Positions 1-8,755 of a stretch of 64,000 nucleotides of DNA are shown one piece after another (within the stretch, counting starts at the first letter, position 1; the number at the start of each line of letters is the position of its first letter). A program made the translations under genes and the position numbers. Source of the stretch: Parus major. Taxonomy: Eukaryota; Chordata; Aves; Passeriformes; Paridae. The notes beneath the pieces were generated by a model. The model was not told the DNA's origin. It saw only the letters and a program-made list of their open reading frames with translations, and did not search any database. The stretch lies in the NCBI RefSeq assembly GCF_001522545.3, contig NC_031770.1:27584763-27648762 (forward strand). The letters are read 5' to 3'.

Positions 1-1
1 A

Positions 2-142
2 AACAAAAAAAAAATCATGGTATTAAGAAAACAAAATAATGTGAAAAATCTGTTGGAGGTAGTTAAATTGATTTGTGAAATAAATGAACGAGTGCTAGAA
101 GCTAGAAAACAAGAATTATTGCTCAAGCCAAATGATTTATAA
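2..142 (+). pseudogene. 3' end of a proviral open frame, cut by the window edge
   Basis: An open frame runs from the window edge to a TAA at 140-142, giving about 46 codons. It is rich in Lys, Glu, Leu and Val with hydrophobic residues at roughly heptad spacing, so an amphipathic helix is likely. Its stop codon overlaps the start of a polypurine tract that abuts an LTR, which is where the last gene of a retrovirus normally ends. By position this would be the C-terminal tail of the last viral gene, usually env. I do not recognise the sequence and cannot name the protein or say whether the upstream part is intact. The family is inferred from context only. Confidence 0.4.
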
Positions 143-159
143 AAAAAGAAGAGGAGGGG
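140..159 (+). promoter_or_regulatory. Polypurine tract of an endogenous retrovirus
   Basis: A run of A and G (only the first base is T) ends in GAGGAGGGG at 151-159. It is followed by TT and then TGTTAT at 162. A purine run, two extra bases, then the TG of the LTR is the expected arrangement at the 3' side of an integrated provirus: the tract primes plus-strand DNA synthesis and integrase removes two bases before the conserved TG. This supports reading 162 as the first base of a 3' LTR. Confidence 0.6.
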
Positions 160-161
160 TT

Positions 162-770
162 TGTTATAAATTTTTATCATGATATTGGCTCTCGCAGATG
201 AATATTATATATTAAATACTTTTTAGCTATGTATGTACCTTTTTCTTGCTAACAAGTTTTAAGTTTAAAAGAATTTCCTAGGTACAAGGCGAGGAAACCC
301 CAGAGGGCAAGGACACTGGGGCCCAAGCAGTTATCAGGAGAACAATAGAAACCAAACTGTTATCAGCGGAAGATAGGAAGCCCAGCCACCCTCAGGGAAA
401 GGATGAGGGGCCCAGATGGTTATCTGCCCTGACCATCTGCAGAAGAAAAGAAACTAAATGAGGACCAGCAAAATAAATGCTGACCAGCAGAAAATAAAAA
501 TTGTACAAAAGCATAATCTAAGAGGGCGGAACCAGGGAGGGGATGCTTTGAATATTCACTGGACCTTCATAGCAGGGGGGAATAAAAAGGAGAGTTCCTG
601 GGATACCAGGTGTGTTCCTGGCAACCCCCCAGGGCACCCGGCCGTTTTAACCCTTTGCTTTATTTCTTTTGTCTCTTAATTGTCTTTTTATTTATATTAA
701 ATTCTTTTTATAATTTATTAAGTGAATCTCGTTTTTAAGACTACTGATGTACTTATTCAGGAATAATGCC
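162..770 (+). mobile_element. 3' LTR of a provirus extending off the left edge
   Basis: The LTR starts with TGTTAT directly after a polypurine tract. The U3-like part carries three GTTATC-type motifs (near 330, 360 and 418) and an imperfect tandem repeat of about 20 bases beginning GACCAGCA (near 460-500), as often seen in enhancers. A TATA-like ATAAAAAGG lies near 581-590. A T-rich, U5-like stretch follows at about 650-745. The right end is uncertain: I see no clear inverted CA end or target duplication, so 770 is an estimate. The family could not be named; an ERVK-like element is possible but unproven. Confidence 0.5.
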
Positions 771-2693
771 CTTGGCACATGGGTCCATGCTGAGGCACTC
801 TGATTTAGGGAAAAGCTGGCTCTACCAAGGATCTGCAGTACCATACAATAAGCTCTAATCTTTACTCCTATTAAAATCTATTTTTTTCCTCAGGTATCTA
901 GGAATCTTTTATGATAACAAATCTATAGCAGTTTTTTAAATAAGCATGAACTCTAACACTCTGTACATAAAGTTCTATGCAAACCTACAAACCACCATAA
1001 ACAACTCTTCAGCCCAAATCTGGAATACATTACAGGATATTAAGGCAAATCTTTGCAAGTCCTAAGCTTTGCCTGACAGTCCAACTGAAAATCCATTTAA
1101 CGCTCAGTGCAGTTCTCTGAGCACTGATATAAACTGCTGGTCATGAGAAATGTTATTTTGATTTCTGCAGTTTCATTCCAAGTCAGATGTTTCCCTGTAG
1201 TTTCAGGAATACAGGAAAAGTAGTAAATTAATCCACACTTAAGATTAAGTAGTTTTGGCTGTCTGGGACCAGATTACTTGCTGGAAAAACCATGGCCCAG
1301 CTATTTTATGAACAGAAACATTGTTCTGACAAAACACTAATTCCTACCTAACAAACAGCAAATGAACAGCAGGGTCATGAAATGGAATGAGAAATGCAAG
1401 TATGCCTCTCTAGACACATTATCTCAATTAAAACTGGTAGAAATAAAAGTTTGGAGATTTTCAAGTTCTCAGGTAACACTGATATTCTCAAATTTCACCT
1501 GGACATGTTCTATTCAAAATGATCCCATGAAACAACTTTCCAGCATTCTAAAAGGGAAGTTGGCTGCAGTCAGAGATCTGTTTGTGATAGACATTAATTG
1601 TTTATTAATTGTGGAGTTTTTTGTTTGTTGGTTTGATTTTGGTTTTCTTTTTTAAAGAGCCCTCCATATTCTAGGAAATTTAATTTTTTTATATAATTAT
1701 TTTCCTCAGCTGTTTTGCATGCTTTCATCCAGCTACCTCTGCCAACCCTGTAGAAGCAGACTTTGAGCACCAATGCTAATGGTTTGGTTTGGACACCTCT
1801 GAGAGACACAACAGTCACCACATCCAGATCACTGAACTTTCTATTCAGACACACTGTGTGATTTCTTGCATGAACACAAAGCCCCTGGTAATGGTGCACC
1901 ACCACAGAGCTTCTTGTTCTCTTCTTTCAGAATGAGAGTGTTATGGCCCCATCCACTTCATGGATTTAGGGGAAGGTTGTTTGATTTACTCTGGGAAGTA
2001 CACAGGAGAAACAACAAAATTCTCAGGAGGTTCAGTAACGAAATCTAACTTGCAAACTTTAGAACACAGAATAATGTACCTGGCAAATTCGAAAATGTAG
2101 CCCTTTTGGTTAGAAATGTTACAATAAGGAAGGATAAAAATAACAAAGAAAAGAAAATGTAGAAGGGAAAGGAAAGGAAGAAAGGATAAGGTAGACAGAC
2201 ACATAGTCACCATCCTTGGATCCAGTGATGAAACTTGACTACTGCAATTTACATTGGTCAGTCATGATTGCAGTCTTGATCTATCAGGGGTGGGGAAAGC
2301 CCAAAAACCACAAAGTCCACTGGTTTATTACACACTCAGGATGGGTGGGAATGCCCAGGTACCTTCCCCGGGACAGGAAGTTTTACACTTGGTGATGCAA
2401 TACTGTGGATCATGGGACACTTTGGGAGTCTTTGACAAGGTGGTAGTTTCCTCTTACCTCAGTGTAGCTGAGTTAATTATGACCCATTAGAAGGGTTGAA
2501 CACCTTCAGGCTTTCATAAGAATGTCCCAGTAGTTCCCTGGAGAGGTGTTTGCACAGCCGAGCCTCTAGTGTAAGGACATTGGCATGACAAAAAGCACCA
2601 TCCCACCTCTCAGGATCTCTGTTATCTGTCTCAATACTCAGCTTGTAACCACTGGTGATGGGTGTGCACCCCCTCTGCACCACCACCTGTGTG
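771..2693. other. No recognisable gene or repeat
   Basis: About 1.9 kb of AT-rich sequence. The open frames (for example a 97-codon frame at 1362-1655 and a 103-codon frame at 1594-1905 on the other strand) overlap on opposite strands, lack known domains and look like chance frames. A purine-rich run lies at 2128-2190. I see nothing else to annotate. Confidence 0.6.
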
Positions 2694-2699
2694 GTTACT

Positions 2700-3068
2700 T
2701 GCTGTAAATATTATGGGAGTCCCTTCATTCTTGTCCCCAGTGGGGATGTGCCTGTCCTCCACAGAACATGGGTGGGGGGGAATCTCATAATATATACAGC
2801 ATGAATGAACTTAGGTATTTAGACAAAGGAGGCTCAATCTTGTGGGACGTGGTCCCAGGTTTATTGTATGTGAATTGCTCAGGGCAAGAGAGAGAGTGAG
2901 GTGCCTCAGGTGCTGTCTCTCAAACTAGGGGGAGGGGGTGGTCAGGGGGGTTACAGCCAATGGGGTAGGGAAAAAGGAAGTGAGGCTAGGTAGGGACTAA
3001 CATTATTCAAAACCAAGGGTGAGTTCTTCCCCTGGGACATACCATAATTTTTTAAATGCACTACAACA
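2700..3068 (-). mobile_element. Short solo LTR, ERVK-like, TSD GTTACT
   Basis: The element reads TG...CA and is bounded by a perfect 6-bp duplication, GTTACT at 2694-2699 and 3069-3074. On the minus strand it starts TGTTGTAGTGCAT, like the starts of the two ERVK-like LTRs at 38781-39411 and 26526-27175. It has a CCAAT box in the same relative area (as CCAATGGGG on the plus strand near 2957) and a poly-A signal AATAAA (as TTTATT at 2860-2865). At 369 bp it is much shorter than its relatives (631 and 650 bp), so it is either a deleted copy or a short subfamily. A 6-bp duplication is typical of ERVK-class integrases. No internal viral sequence remains, so it is a solo LTR. Confidence 0.8.
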
Positions 3069-3455
3069 GTTACTGCAAGTGAAAATTGTTTGAATTGTTA
3101 ACCATTAACATTCCAGTCTCTCAGAGCATGTCAGTACTAATATTGCACATTACCATTAGAAAGAAGAAACAAGCATGATGAGAAACATTCCTAGTATTCC
3201 TAGCATTTCTTCCTTAGAAAGGAGCATTTACACGGAGTGCTCCTTTCTAAGAAGTTAGCTGATTATAGAGGGCTGTCCAGTATTGTGTAAACACAGGTTA
3301 GGGCAGTGCAAAGCTGTGTGCTGAACCCAGATCTGCTGCATTAGACCAGTCTCTCAACAGATGCTCTCAACCAGTTCTTGCAGTTGTAGAAACACTAAAA
3401 TAAGACACAGGTTGTACTTCCCCTCTCCCCAGGCCTCACCAAGAATGAGATTAAC
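3069..3455. other. Spacer between two LTRs, with a perfect hairpin
   Basis: About 390 bases between two minus-strand LTR insertions. The only structure I see is the 14-bp inverted repeat at 3213-3251, listed separately. The rest shows no open frame or recognised repeat. Confidence 0.6.
3213..3251. repeat. Perfect 14-bp inverted repeat (hairpin)
   Basis: CTTAGAAAGGAGCA at 3213-3226 is exactly complementary to TGCTCCTTTCTAAG at 3238-3251, with an 11-base loop. The stem is too short for a typical microRNA precursor, and no protein or RNA role can be assigned from sequence. It may be the remnant of a small inverted-repeat element or simply a chance palindrome. Confidence 0.75.
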
Positions 3456-3665
3456 TGTCGGAGTGTGACACTGATAGGTCAGTTCTTTTCCTCAGGACAA
3501 ACATTAACAAAAGACTGCTTTTGTGCTTGGGCTTAGGATATTTATTCTTCTTTATCTGTATTACATATTTACAGAGAGTGAGAAACTATGTACACTAGGC
3601 TAACATGCAACACAGTGGCTGGAGAAGTATCTCTTCAAGGTCTTTTAAGTGTCAACATGCCCAAT

Positions 3666-4412
3666 TGTCTTGGTTCTAGAAGACAGGTGTCTGCTAGGGA
3701 GGGCAGGAGCCTCCCTTGGAATGAAAATGTAGACCCCCTCCCTCTGAATTATTATAATTTTGAAATCAAGGGGCTTTTAGGCAGAGATCTGGGGATAGGA
3801 ATAAAAGTTCTTTACTAGTATAACCAGGCAAACAAAAAACAATAACTACAGCATTAACAAGAAAACAGAAACAGGGGCCCCGTGACAGCTTTCTCAGCCG
3901 AGACGGGAAGGGATGGAGGAGAGGCTTTGTTTTCACAAACCCCTCAGGCAGTCAGTCCCGGTGCTCCTGCAGGGCTCTGAGGAACACTCAGCTGGAACAG
4001 CAGGGATGAGTTGAGATCCTGGGCCGGTGGTTGAGGTGTATCAGCAGCTCCGCGGCGGTGCCTTGCACTGCCACACGTCCCGGCAGGACAGGGGGTGCGA
4101 GGCCACCAACGAAGAGGGAAGAAGGAGAAGCAGCAGCTCTGTCTGGGTGATGGCGAAATTCCCTTCTCTCTACCGAAGCAACTCCACACCTAAAAAAGAA
4201 TGTCTTTCCCCGAAGCCGAAGAAAGCCAGCCAAAACTGTCCCCACCCTCCTTTTTCCTGCCCCCCTTCCTCCCCTGGGCCCGGCCACTCTTTGTCCTTTG
4301 TCAAGCACCCACTAAATACCCACAGTTAGGTTGTCTCCGCAACCAACTGGTAAAAATTCCACGGGCAAGCTAGAACAACAACAACAAAAAAAAGGACACC
4401 TAACCCCCAACA
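3666..4412 (-). mobile_element. Nested ERVL-like solo LTR, TSD CCAAT
   Basis: This 747-bp element interrupts the older LTR and is flanked by a perfect 5-bp duplication, CCAAT at 3661-3665 and 4413-4417. Its minus-strand 3' part (about 3666-3830) closely matches the end of the plus-strand LTR at 50247-51012, including TAAAGAACTTTTATTCCTAT and the block ending CCAAGACA, so the two belong to related families. The U3 part differs and is GC-rich with many CpG (3880-4290), as in a housekeeping-type promoter. A 5-bp duplication is usual for ERVL-class elements. The 106-codon minus frame at 3988-4308 lies in the GC-rich U3 and is not a gene. Confidence 0.85.
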
Positions 4413-4512
4413 CCAATAATGAAATACCAAGTAACTTATTTTCACTTATAACCCAATAACCAAACACCTGTGTCCTGCAATGCAGATTCTTCTATCCAAT
4501 CCCCTAACAGTA

Positions 4513-5676
4513 TGGTGGGTTTAAAGCATTAGCTAAAAATTACTAGAAAATTTACTCATTTTTTTGTTGTGAGATATGGATTAGGCTTAAAACTTAAAAA
4601 GAATAAAGAAAGTTTATTAACAAAATCACAAGAGTAAGAAACTATAATAGAACTTTTAGAAACTCTTTTTTATTACTTTTCTTTTGTGTAACTGACAACA
4701 TAGAGATAAAACTTGGTGGTTAAAGCCATTTTAACTTTGCAATAGTTTTTTTATCATTTTTTGTAGAGAAAGGAGGGGGTTTTTTGTCATTTTATGGAGA
4801 GTTCTTTACAAGAAAACAATTTTTTTATGGCTTTTCATTTTCATGATGGCAACTGCTCAGAAAACTCTGTTATTATGCTTTTCTTTCATTTTCATACAAC
4901 TTTGAGGTGTGTTCATGGGACATGAACTTAAGGGGTATTTTTTTTTTTTACTGACTTTGATGGTTTATGCTGTTTTTTAATATTTTGATCACTTTTGCTT
5001 TTTTTTTTTTTTCTGAAAAAAGGATTAAATTTGCAGGTCTTATCTGGGTAGTTAAAGGGTTAAAATCTGGCTCAAGCCGTGGCGGATATTCATGGTGTTG
5101 GATTTCAGCTCAGCAGTGCAGGAAGGCAGTGGATGGTTTTTGGCTGCTTTTTGGCTTGGAGCCGTCTGTGCAGGCCATGGGGCGGGCATATCAGCAAGAT
5201 GTCAGCAGCCATGGCCCAGCCCAGCCTAGCGTCAGGCCCCCCTGGGAAAGTCTTCAACCGGCTGGAATAGGACCCGGAAGGCTTCCCGGGAGGGCCGCAG
5301 CAGAGCCTGGCCCTGGCCTGGAGCCGGGGGAAATCCTGCAGGCTCCATCCTGTGCTCGGGAGTCGTGGGAGGCTGAGCCCAGCCTCCGCCGAGCCACATG
5401 GGCCTGAGGGGAGCAGAGGGGGCGCAGCTGAAGTTCTGGAGTTTTGTTACTTTTTAAAGCTAAAAACAAAAAGAGCCAGAAGTTCTCAGGCTTAGGGTTA
5501 AAAGGTGGTATTCACAAGGTTCATCTCACTTTTCAATGGTGAACAATAATGTCAATTCTCAGAAATTGCCAGCTATTGGCCAGCTCTCAGGGATAAAAGA
5601 AACTCCCAGCAGCCTTTCTCAGAGCCTTAACTTCTGTGGGTGTTCCTCACTTTTTCTTAAATGCCAATGCATCACA
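4513..5676 (-). mobile_element. Second nested LTR, ERVL-like, TSD CAGTA/TAGTA
   Basis: This 1164-bp element also interrupts the older LTR. On the minus strand it starts TGTGATGCATTGG and ends ACCCACCA. It is flanked by CAGTA (4508-4512) and TAGTA (5677-5681), a 4-of-5 match. Removing it restores CCTAACAGTACCC, which lines up with CCTAATATTACCC in the uninterrupted copy at 16255-16891 read on its minus strand. A poly-A signal AATAAA lies about 100 bp from the 3' end (as TTTATTAA near 4614). The middle (about 5070-5420) is GC- and CpG-rich, against AT-rich flanks. The 146-codon frame at 4967-5407 lies in this GC-rich part and is not supported as a gene. The length is large for a solo LTR and may include private sequence. 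Confidence 0.65.
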
Positions 5677-5692
5677 TAGTACCCAAAAACCC

Positions 5693-5728
5693 CAGAAGAA
5701 GACGAAGAAGAAGAAAAAGGAGAAGGAG
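5693..5728 (+). repeat. GAAGAAG purine tract inside an LTR
   Basis: An imperfect GAA/GGA run sits at the same place in the LTR where the copy at 16255-16891 carries a CTTCAT expansion and the copy at 47711-48308 a short GAAGAAGAAGG run. It belongs to the LTR, not to the host locus. Confidence 0.8.
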
Positions 5729-6084
5729 AAAGGGACAACACCCTAAATCCTCCATGTTGTCTCTTATTCACTAATATAGCTTAAACCCTAAACTTTTTCC
5801 CCCCCATTGACTTAATTCTATCTAATCTAATTATCTAATCATTCTATCTAACTTACACACATTTTCAGTTCTAGCTATTAATTTTGGAAGCCTTTTCCAT
5901 GGCCTCAGGTCAAACACAGTGTTTTATTGTGGGTCTGTGCCTGTCACACAGAAAGCATGAAATTCTCTGTGTCCAGGGTTCCAAAAATTAGCCATTCAGT
6001 TATGTCCAGAAAGATTAAAAAAATGCTAGGAGAGGAACGGAATGTAACAGAGGAATAGGGTCTCAATGGCACTTAGTCTAGTTG

Positions 6085-6215
6085 GAAAACAGTAATATGT
6101 AGACCAACCCAAGGGTCATTACAAGTCTGATCCTGTTTAACATTGTCATTAATGGTTTGGATGATGCGGTAGAGGGTACTCTCAGCAAGTTTGCTAATGA
6201 TGTGAAATTATATCC
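6085..6215 (+). mobile_element. CR1 LINE fragment with part of the RT domain
   Basis: The frame around 6130-6210 reads LFNIVINGLDDAVEGTLSKF followed by ANDVKL, which lines up with the CR1 reverse-transcriptase block LFN.FINDLDDG.ECTLSKFADD.KL. The catalytic FADD of motif C appears as FAND (6190-6201), so one aspartate is lost. Only about 130 bp is recognisable, and the sequence on either side no longer follows CR1. It is a dead internal fragment; the open frame that continues to 6396 past it is fortuitous. Confidence 0.75.
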
Positions 6216-8499
6216 CAAGCCTCTCCAAGCAGATGAGAAATTACCCAATATTCCCTCCAGTAAATTCTCCATCACCCAGAGGCCTTACCAGAATTTTAAG
6301 TCCTTCTTTCCAAGTGCTGAACAAGGTAAAACTTCCTATTACACTGGGTATAGTGAAGTTATATATCAAGGTTGTGATTCATCAAGTCTTTATTGATTCC
6401 AACCCACAGAGTTTAGTTATCAGAGAGAGAAGTAAAATAAAGCCTCAATTCCATAATCTTCATTGGGGCAGATATAGTTCTTGTGAAGAAGTCACAGTTG
6501 GTACAAAGAATTATATTTTTTATATGCATCTATGAATAGAAATGACTCATTAAAATTATATATATTCTTGCTCCAAACCCCAAAATTAGATTTGTCAGAT
6601 TATTTTTTTTAAAGACAATCCAAGCAGTTCCCCAAGAAAACACCTTTATTAGGTGATACATTCCATTATGCCTTATTCTCTCACCTTTTGGTATAAATCA
6701 TTGCAGATCTGCAGCTTATTTCAGTTTTCTTCTTGCACCCAGACACTACTGTCTCATTTGTCTCCCTGCTATAGGTTGAGAAGCTTTAGATATTTCCCTC
6801 CAAATTCATAAATAGCAAATAAACTCAACTAACAACCTTCTTCCTCCAGTATTTAAAGACCTTACCAACCAATCTTAATTCCTGCTGGGTACACATAAAT
6901 TATAGATTGTGATATGTTTTCAATTCCAACTGTAGCAGTGTTTGTGGATGCGCTGCATATTTTTTTGGTAAATGAAGATGAGTGCACACTTGCAAATACA
7001 GGCACAGACACCTGGATGTAGATGTGTTCACGTTTCTTAGAGTTTACATATACGCACACCTGTCCAAGCAAGGGTGTGTCTGCCTACAAAGCCTGGATTA
7101 CCAAAGTGACAAAGACCTTGAGGTTACACTTATTTTTACTCCTGTTTAAAGTATCCCAAAATTCTGGCCCACAGTCCTTAAAGTATCTGACCCTTTTCTG
7201 ATTCTTCAAGGCTGGCATTCAAAGGTCTAACAGGGAGCAATAGGTGTTCTGCACAATGAATATTTATTCAAATGCACACATACAGAGCACAATGATATGT
7301 GTGTGTCCACACACCTGCACAAACACTTGTGAATACTATTGTGTGTGCTTAACAGCAATCACATAGCAACTCGGTCTTTTAGCTAGAATCTTGGAAGCTC
7401 TATAGGAAGATGAATACATTTTATTTCAGTATCACTTATTTTCCCCATTTTAATGGTAATAATTGTGACTTGAGGAGCACATAGTAAAATAGAGACAGGC
7501 CTTGAAATAGAGATCTCAAAACTCCAACATGAAAGCTGTATATGACTCTACGGCACAGCTAGATGGACTAATATGTAAAATGATCAATAATTACAGTTGC
7601 AGATTTACATTAGCATAGAGGGAATACACAGAAAGTCCTGGAATTTAAACACTCTGACAGACAATTTTTTAAACTCAGCAACCTGCTGTAGAGTCACCAC
7701 ATCCCAACTGCTATGGCTGCCTGTATGAAGATGCCATTGCACCATTTGGGAACAGTTTTGTTCTGGCTGTTTATTCTCTTCCCATTCATCCATATTGAAA
7801 GTTATTCCTTTAGGGACACCTGCAACTTCTCTCTTTTCTGATAATGCATGGCATGTGTGGTTTTGAGAGCTATTTATGTAATATTTCCATTAACAAGCTG
7901 TAATTAAACCATCTAATTAAAAAAGCAGTAATCTATTTAACAGGACGGTAATTTTTTTTAAAGAAAGCCTAACAGAACTATGATTAAGTTCCTGTGCTAG
8001 ATGAGCATTATGGTTTTTCACAAAGCTCTTCATTACTTAACCCAAAATGTCAAATAAATTAAATTAAAAACATAATTTTATTTTTTGGGAAAGAAAAATA
8101 ATAACACTAGAGTAAAAAGCTGTTCCAAAATATCCATTAATATAGTGGAGATGGTTTTTAAGGTGGTGTGCATTTCAGCTTAGACAAAAATGATTAGTGA
8201 TGTAAAATACAGTGAATAAACTCTTGTACTTATTCGACAAATATATAGCTAATTGTAGTTTTTATTCCCAAGACATGCCTACTTAGAGAACAGGAACAGC
8301 CCTTAGAGCCACAGCAGTGGTACCCCTCAACCCAGCAACTTGCTCCCAGTGAGGTTGAGATGAGAGACTATCCTGGGAGAGTACACAGGCCTGACATTTC
8401 CCTCTGTGCCCTTGTATTTCCACAGCAATTGCCTTTTGGCGATTTTGGATTGGGATGTTAGATTGTACATTTTGCCTGTTAAATTTGGCGTCCATTTAC
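6216..8499. other. No recognisable gene; AT-rich
   Basis: About 2.3 kb with only short frames (100 codons or fewer) on both strands and no repeat that I can name. A CA/TG-rich patch lies near 7268-7335. Nothing else supports annotation. Confidence 0.55.
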
Positions 8500-8755
8500 A
8501 GCTTTATTGTCTGCAAATTTGTCTAATCCCATTTTGAACCTGATGATGCTGCTGTCTGCCTCTGCAGGCTTATGGGCCTGCAACAACCAAAGGTTCCCTA
8601 TCCACTGTACGAAGAGCTGATTTATTTACGTGCTTTAAACTGTTATGCTATCAATTTTTACCAAGTGCTCTTTAGTTCCATTCTTGCAGGATTTAGTGGA
8701 TAACAATTCTGTGTTCACTTTCATCTGCAATCTGTATCTTATCATAACCTGACTG
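8500..8755 (-). mobile_element. Ancient CR1/L3-like LINE 3'-region fragment
   Basis: The plus strand has TTTGTCTAATCCCATTTTGA near 8520, then CACTGTACGAAGAG near 8605, a TTTAAACTG block and CTTTAGTTCC near 8671-8680. These appear in the same order and spacing as in the old CR1/L3-type repeats of birds, reptiles and mammals, which show GTCTAATCC..TTGAACC, ACTGTGTGAAGAAGT, TTTAAA.CTGC and CCTAGTTC. That series is the complement of the LINE sense strand, so the element is on the minus strand. Divergence is high and no coding sequence is visible. The match is from memory of the family's pattern. Confidence 0.65.

Larger units (their letters stand above)
3456..5986 (-). mobile_element. ERVK-like solo LTR split by two nested LTRs
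   Basis: Three pieces (3456-3665, about 4413-4512 and about 5682-5986) align in order with the uninterrupted LTRs at 16255-16891 (plus) and 47711-48308 (minus). Shared blocks include the U3 start after CCAGGGTTCC, the stretch TTAGATAGAAT, a purine tract (GAAGAAG, 5695-5728), a shared block at about 4430-4500 including TTCTATCCAATC, and the end near GTTCTTTTCC. Joined, they total about 615 bp, close to the 637 and 598 bp of the other copies. Flanks ATTAAC (3450-3455) and ATTAGC (5987-5992) match at 5 of 6 bases, fitting a decayed ERVK-type 6-bp duplication. The minus-strand end reads ...CCGACA. Confidence 0.8.

Noticed and set aside
4967..5407. 146-codon frame in GC-rich DNA as a coding exon
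   Set aside because: It lies inside the nested LTR at 4513-5676. The GC-rich part is the LTR regulatory region, and the opposite strand is open as well.
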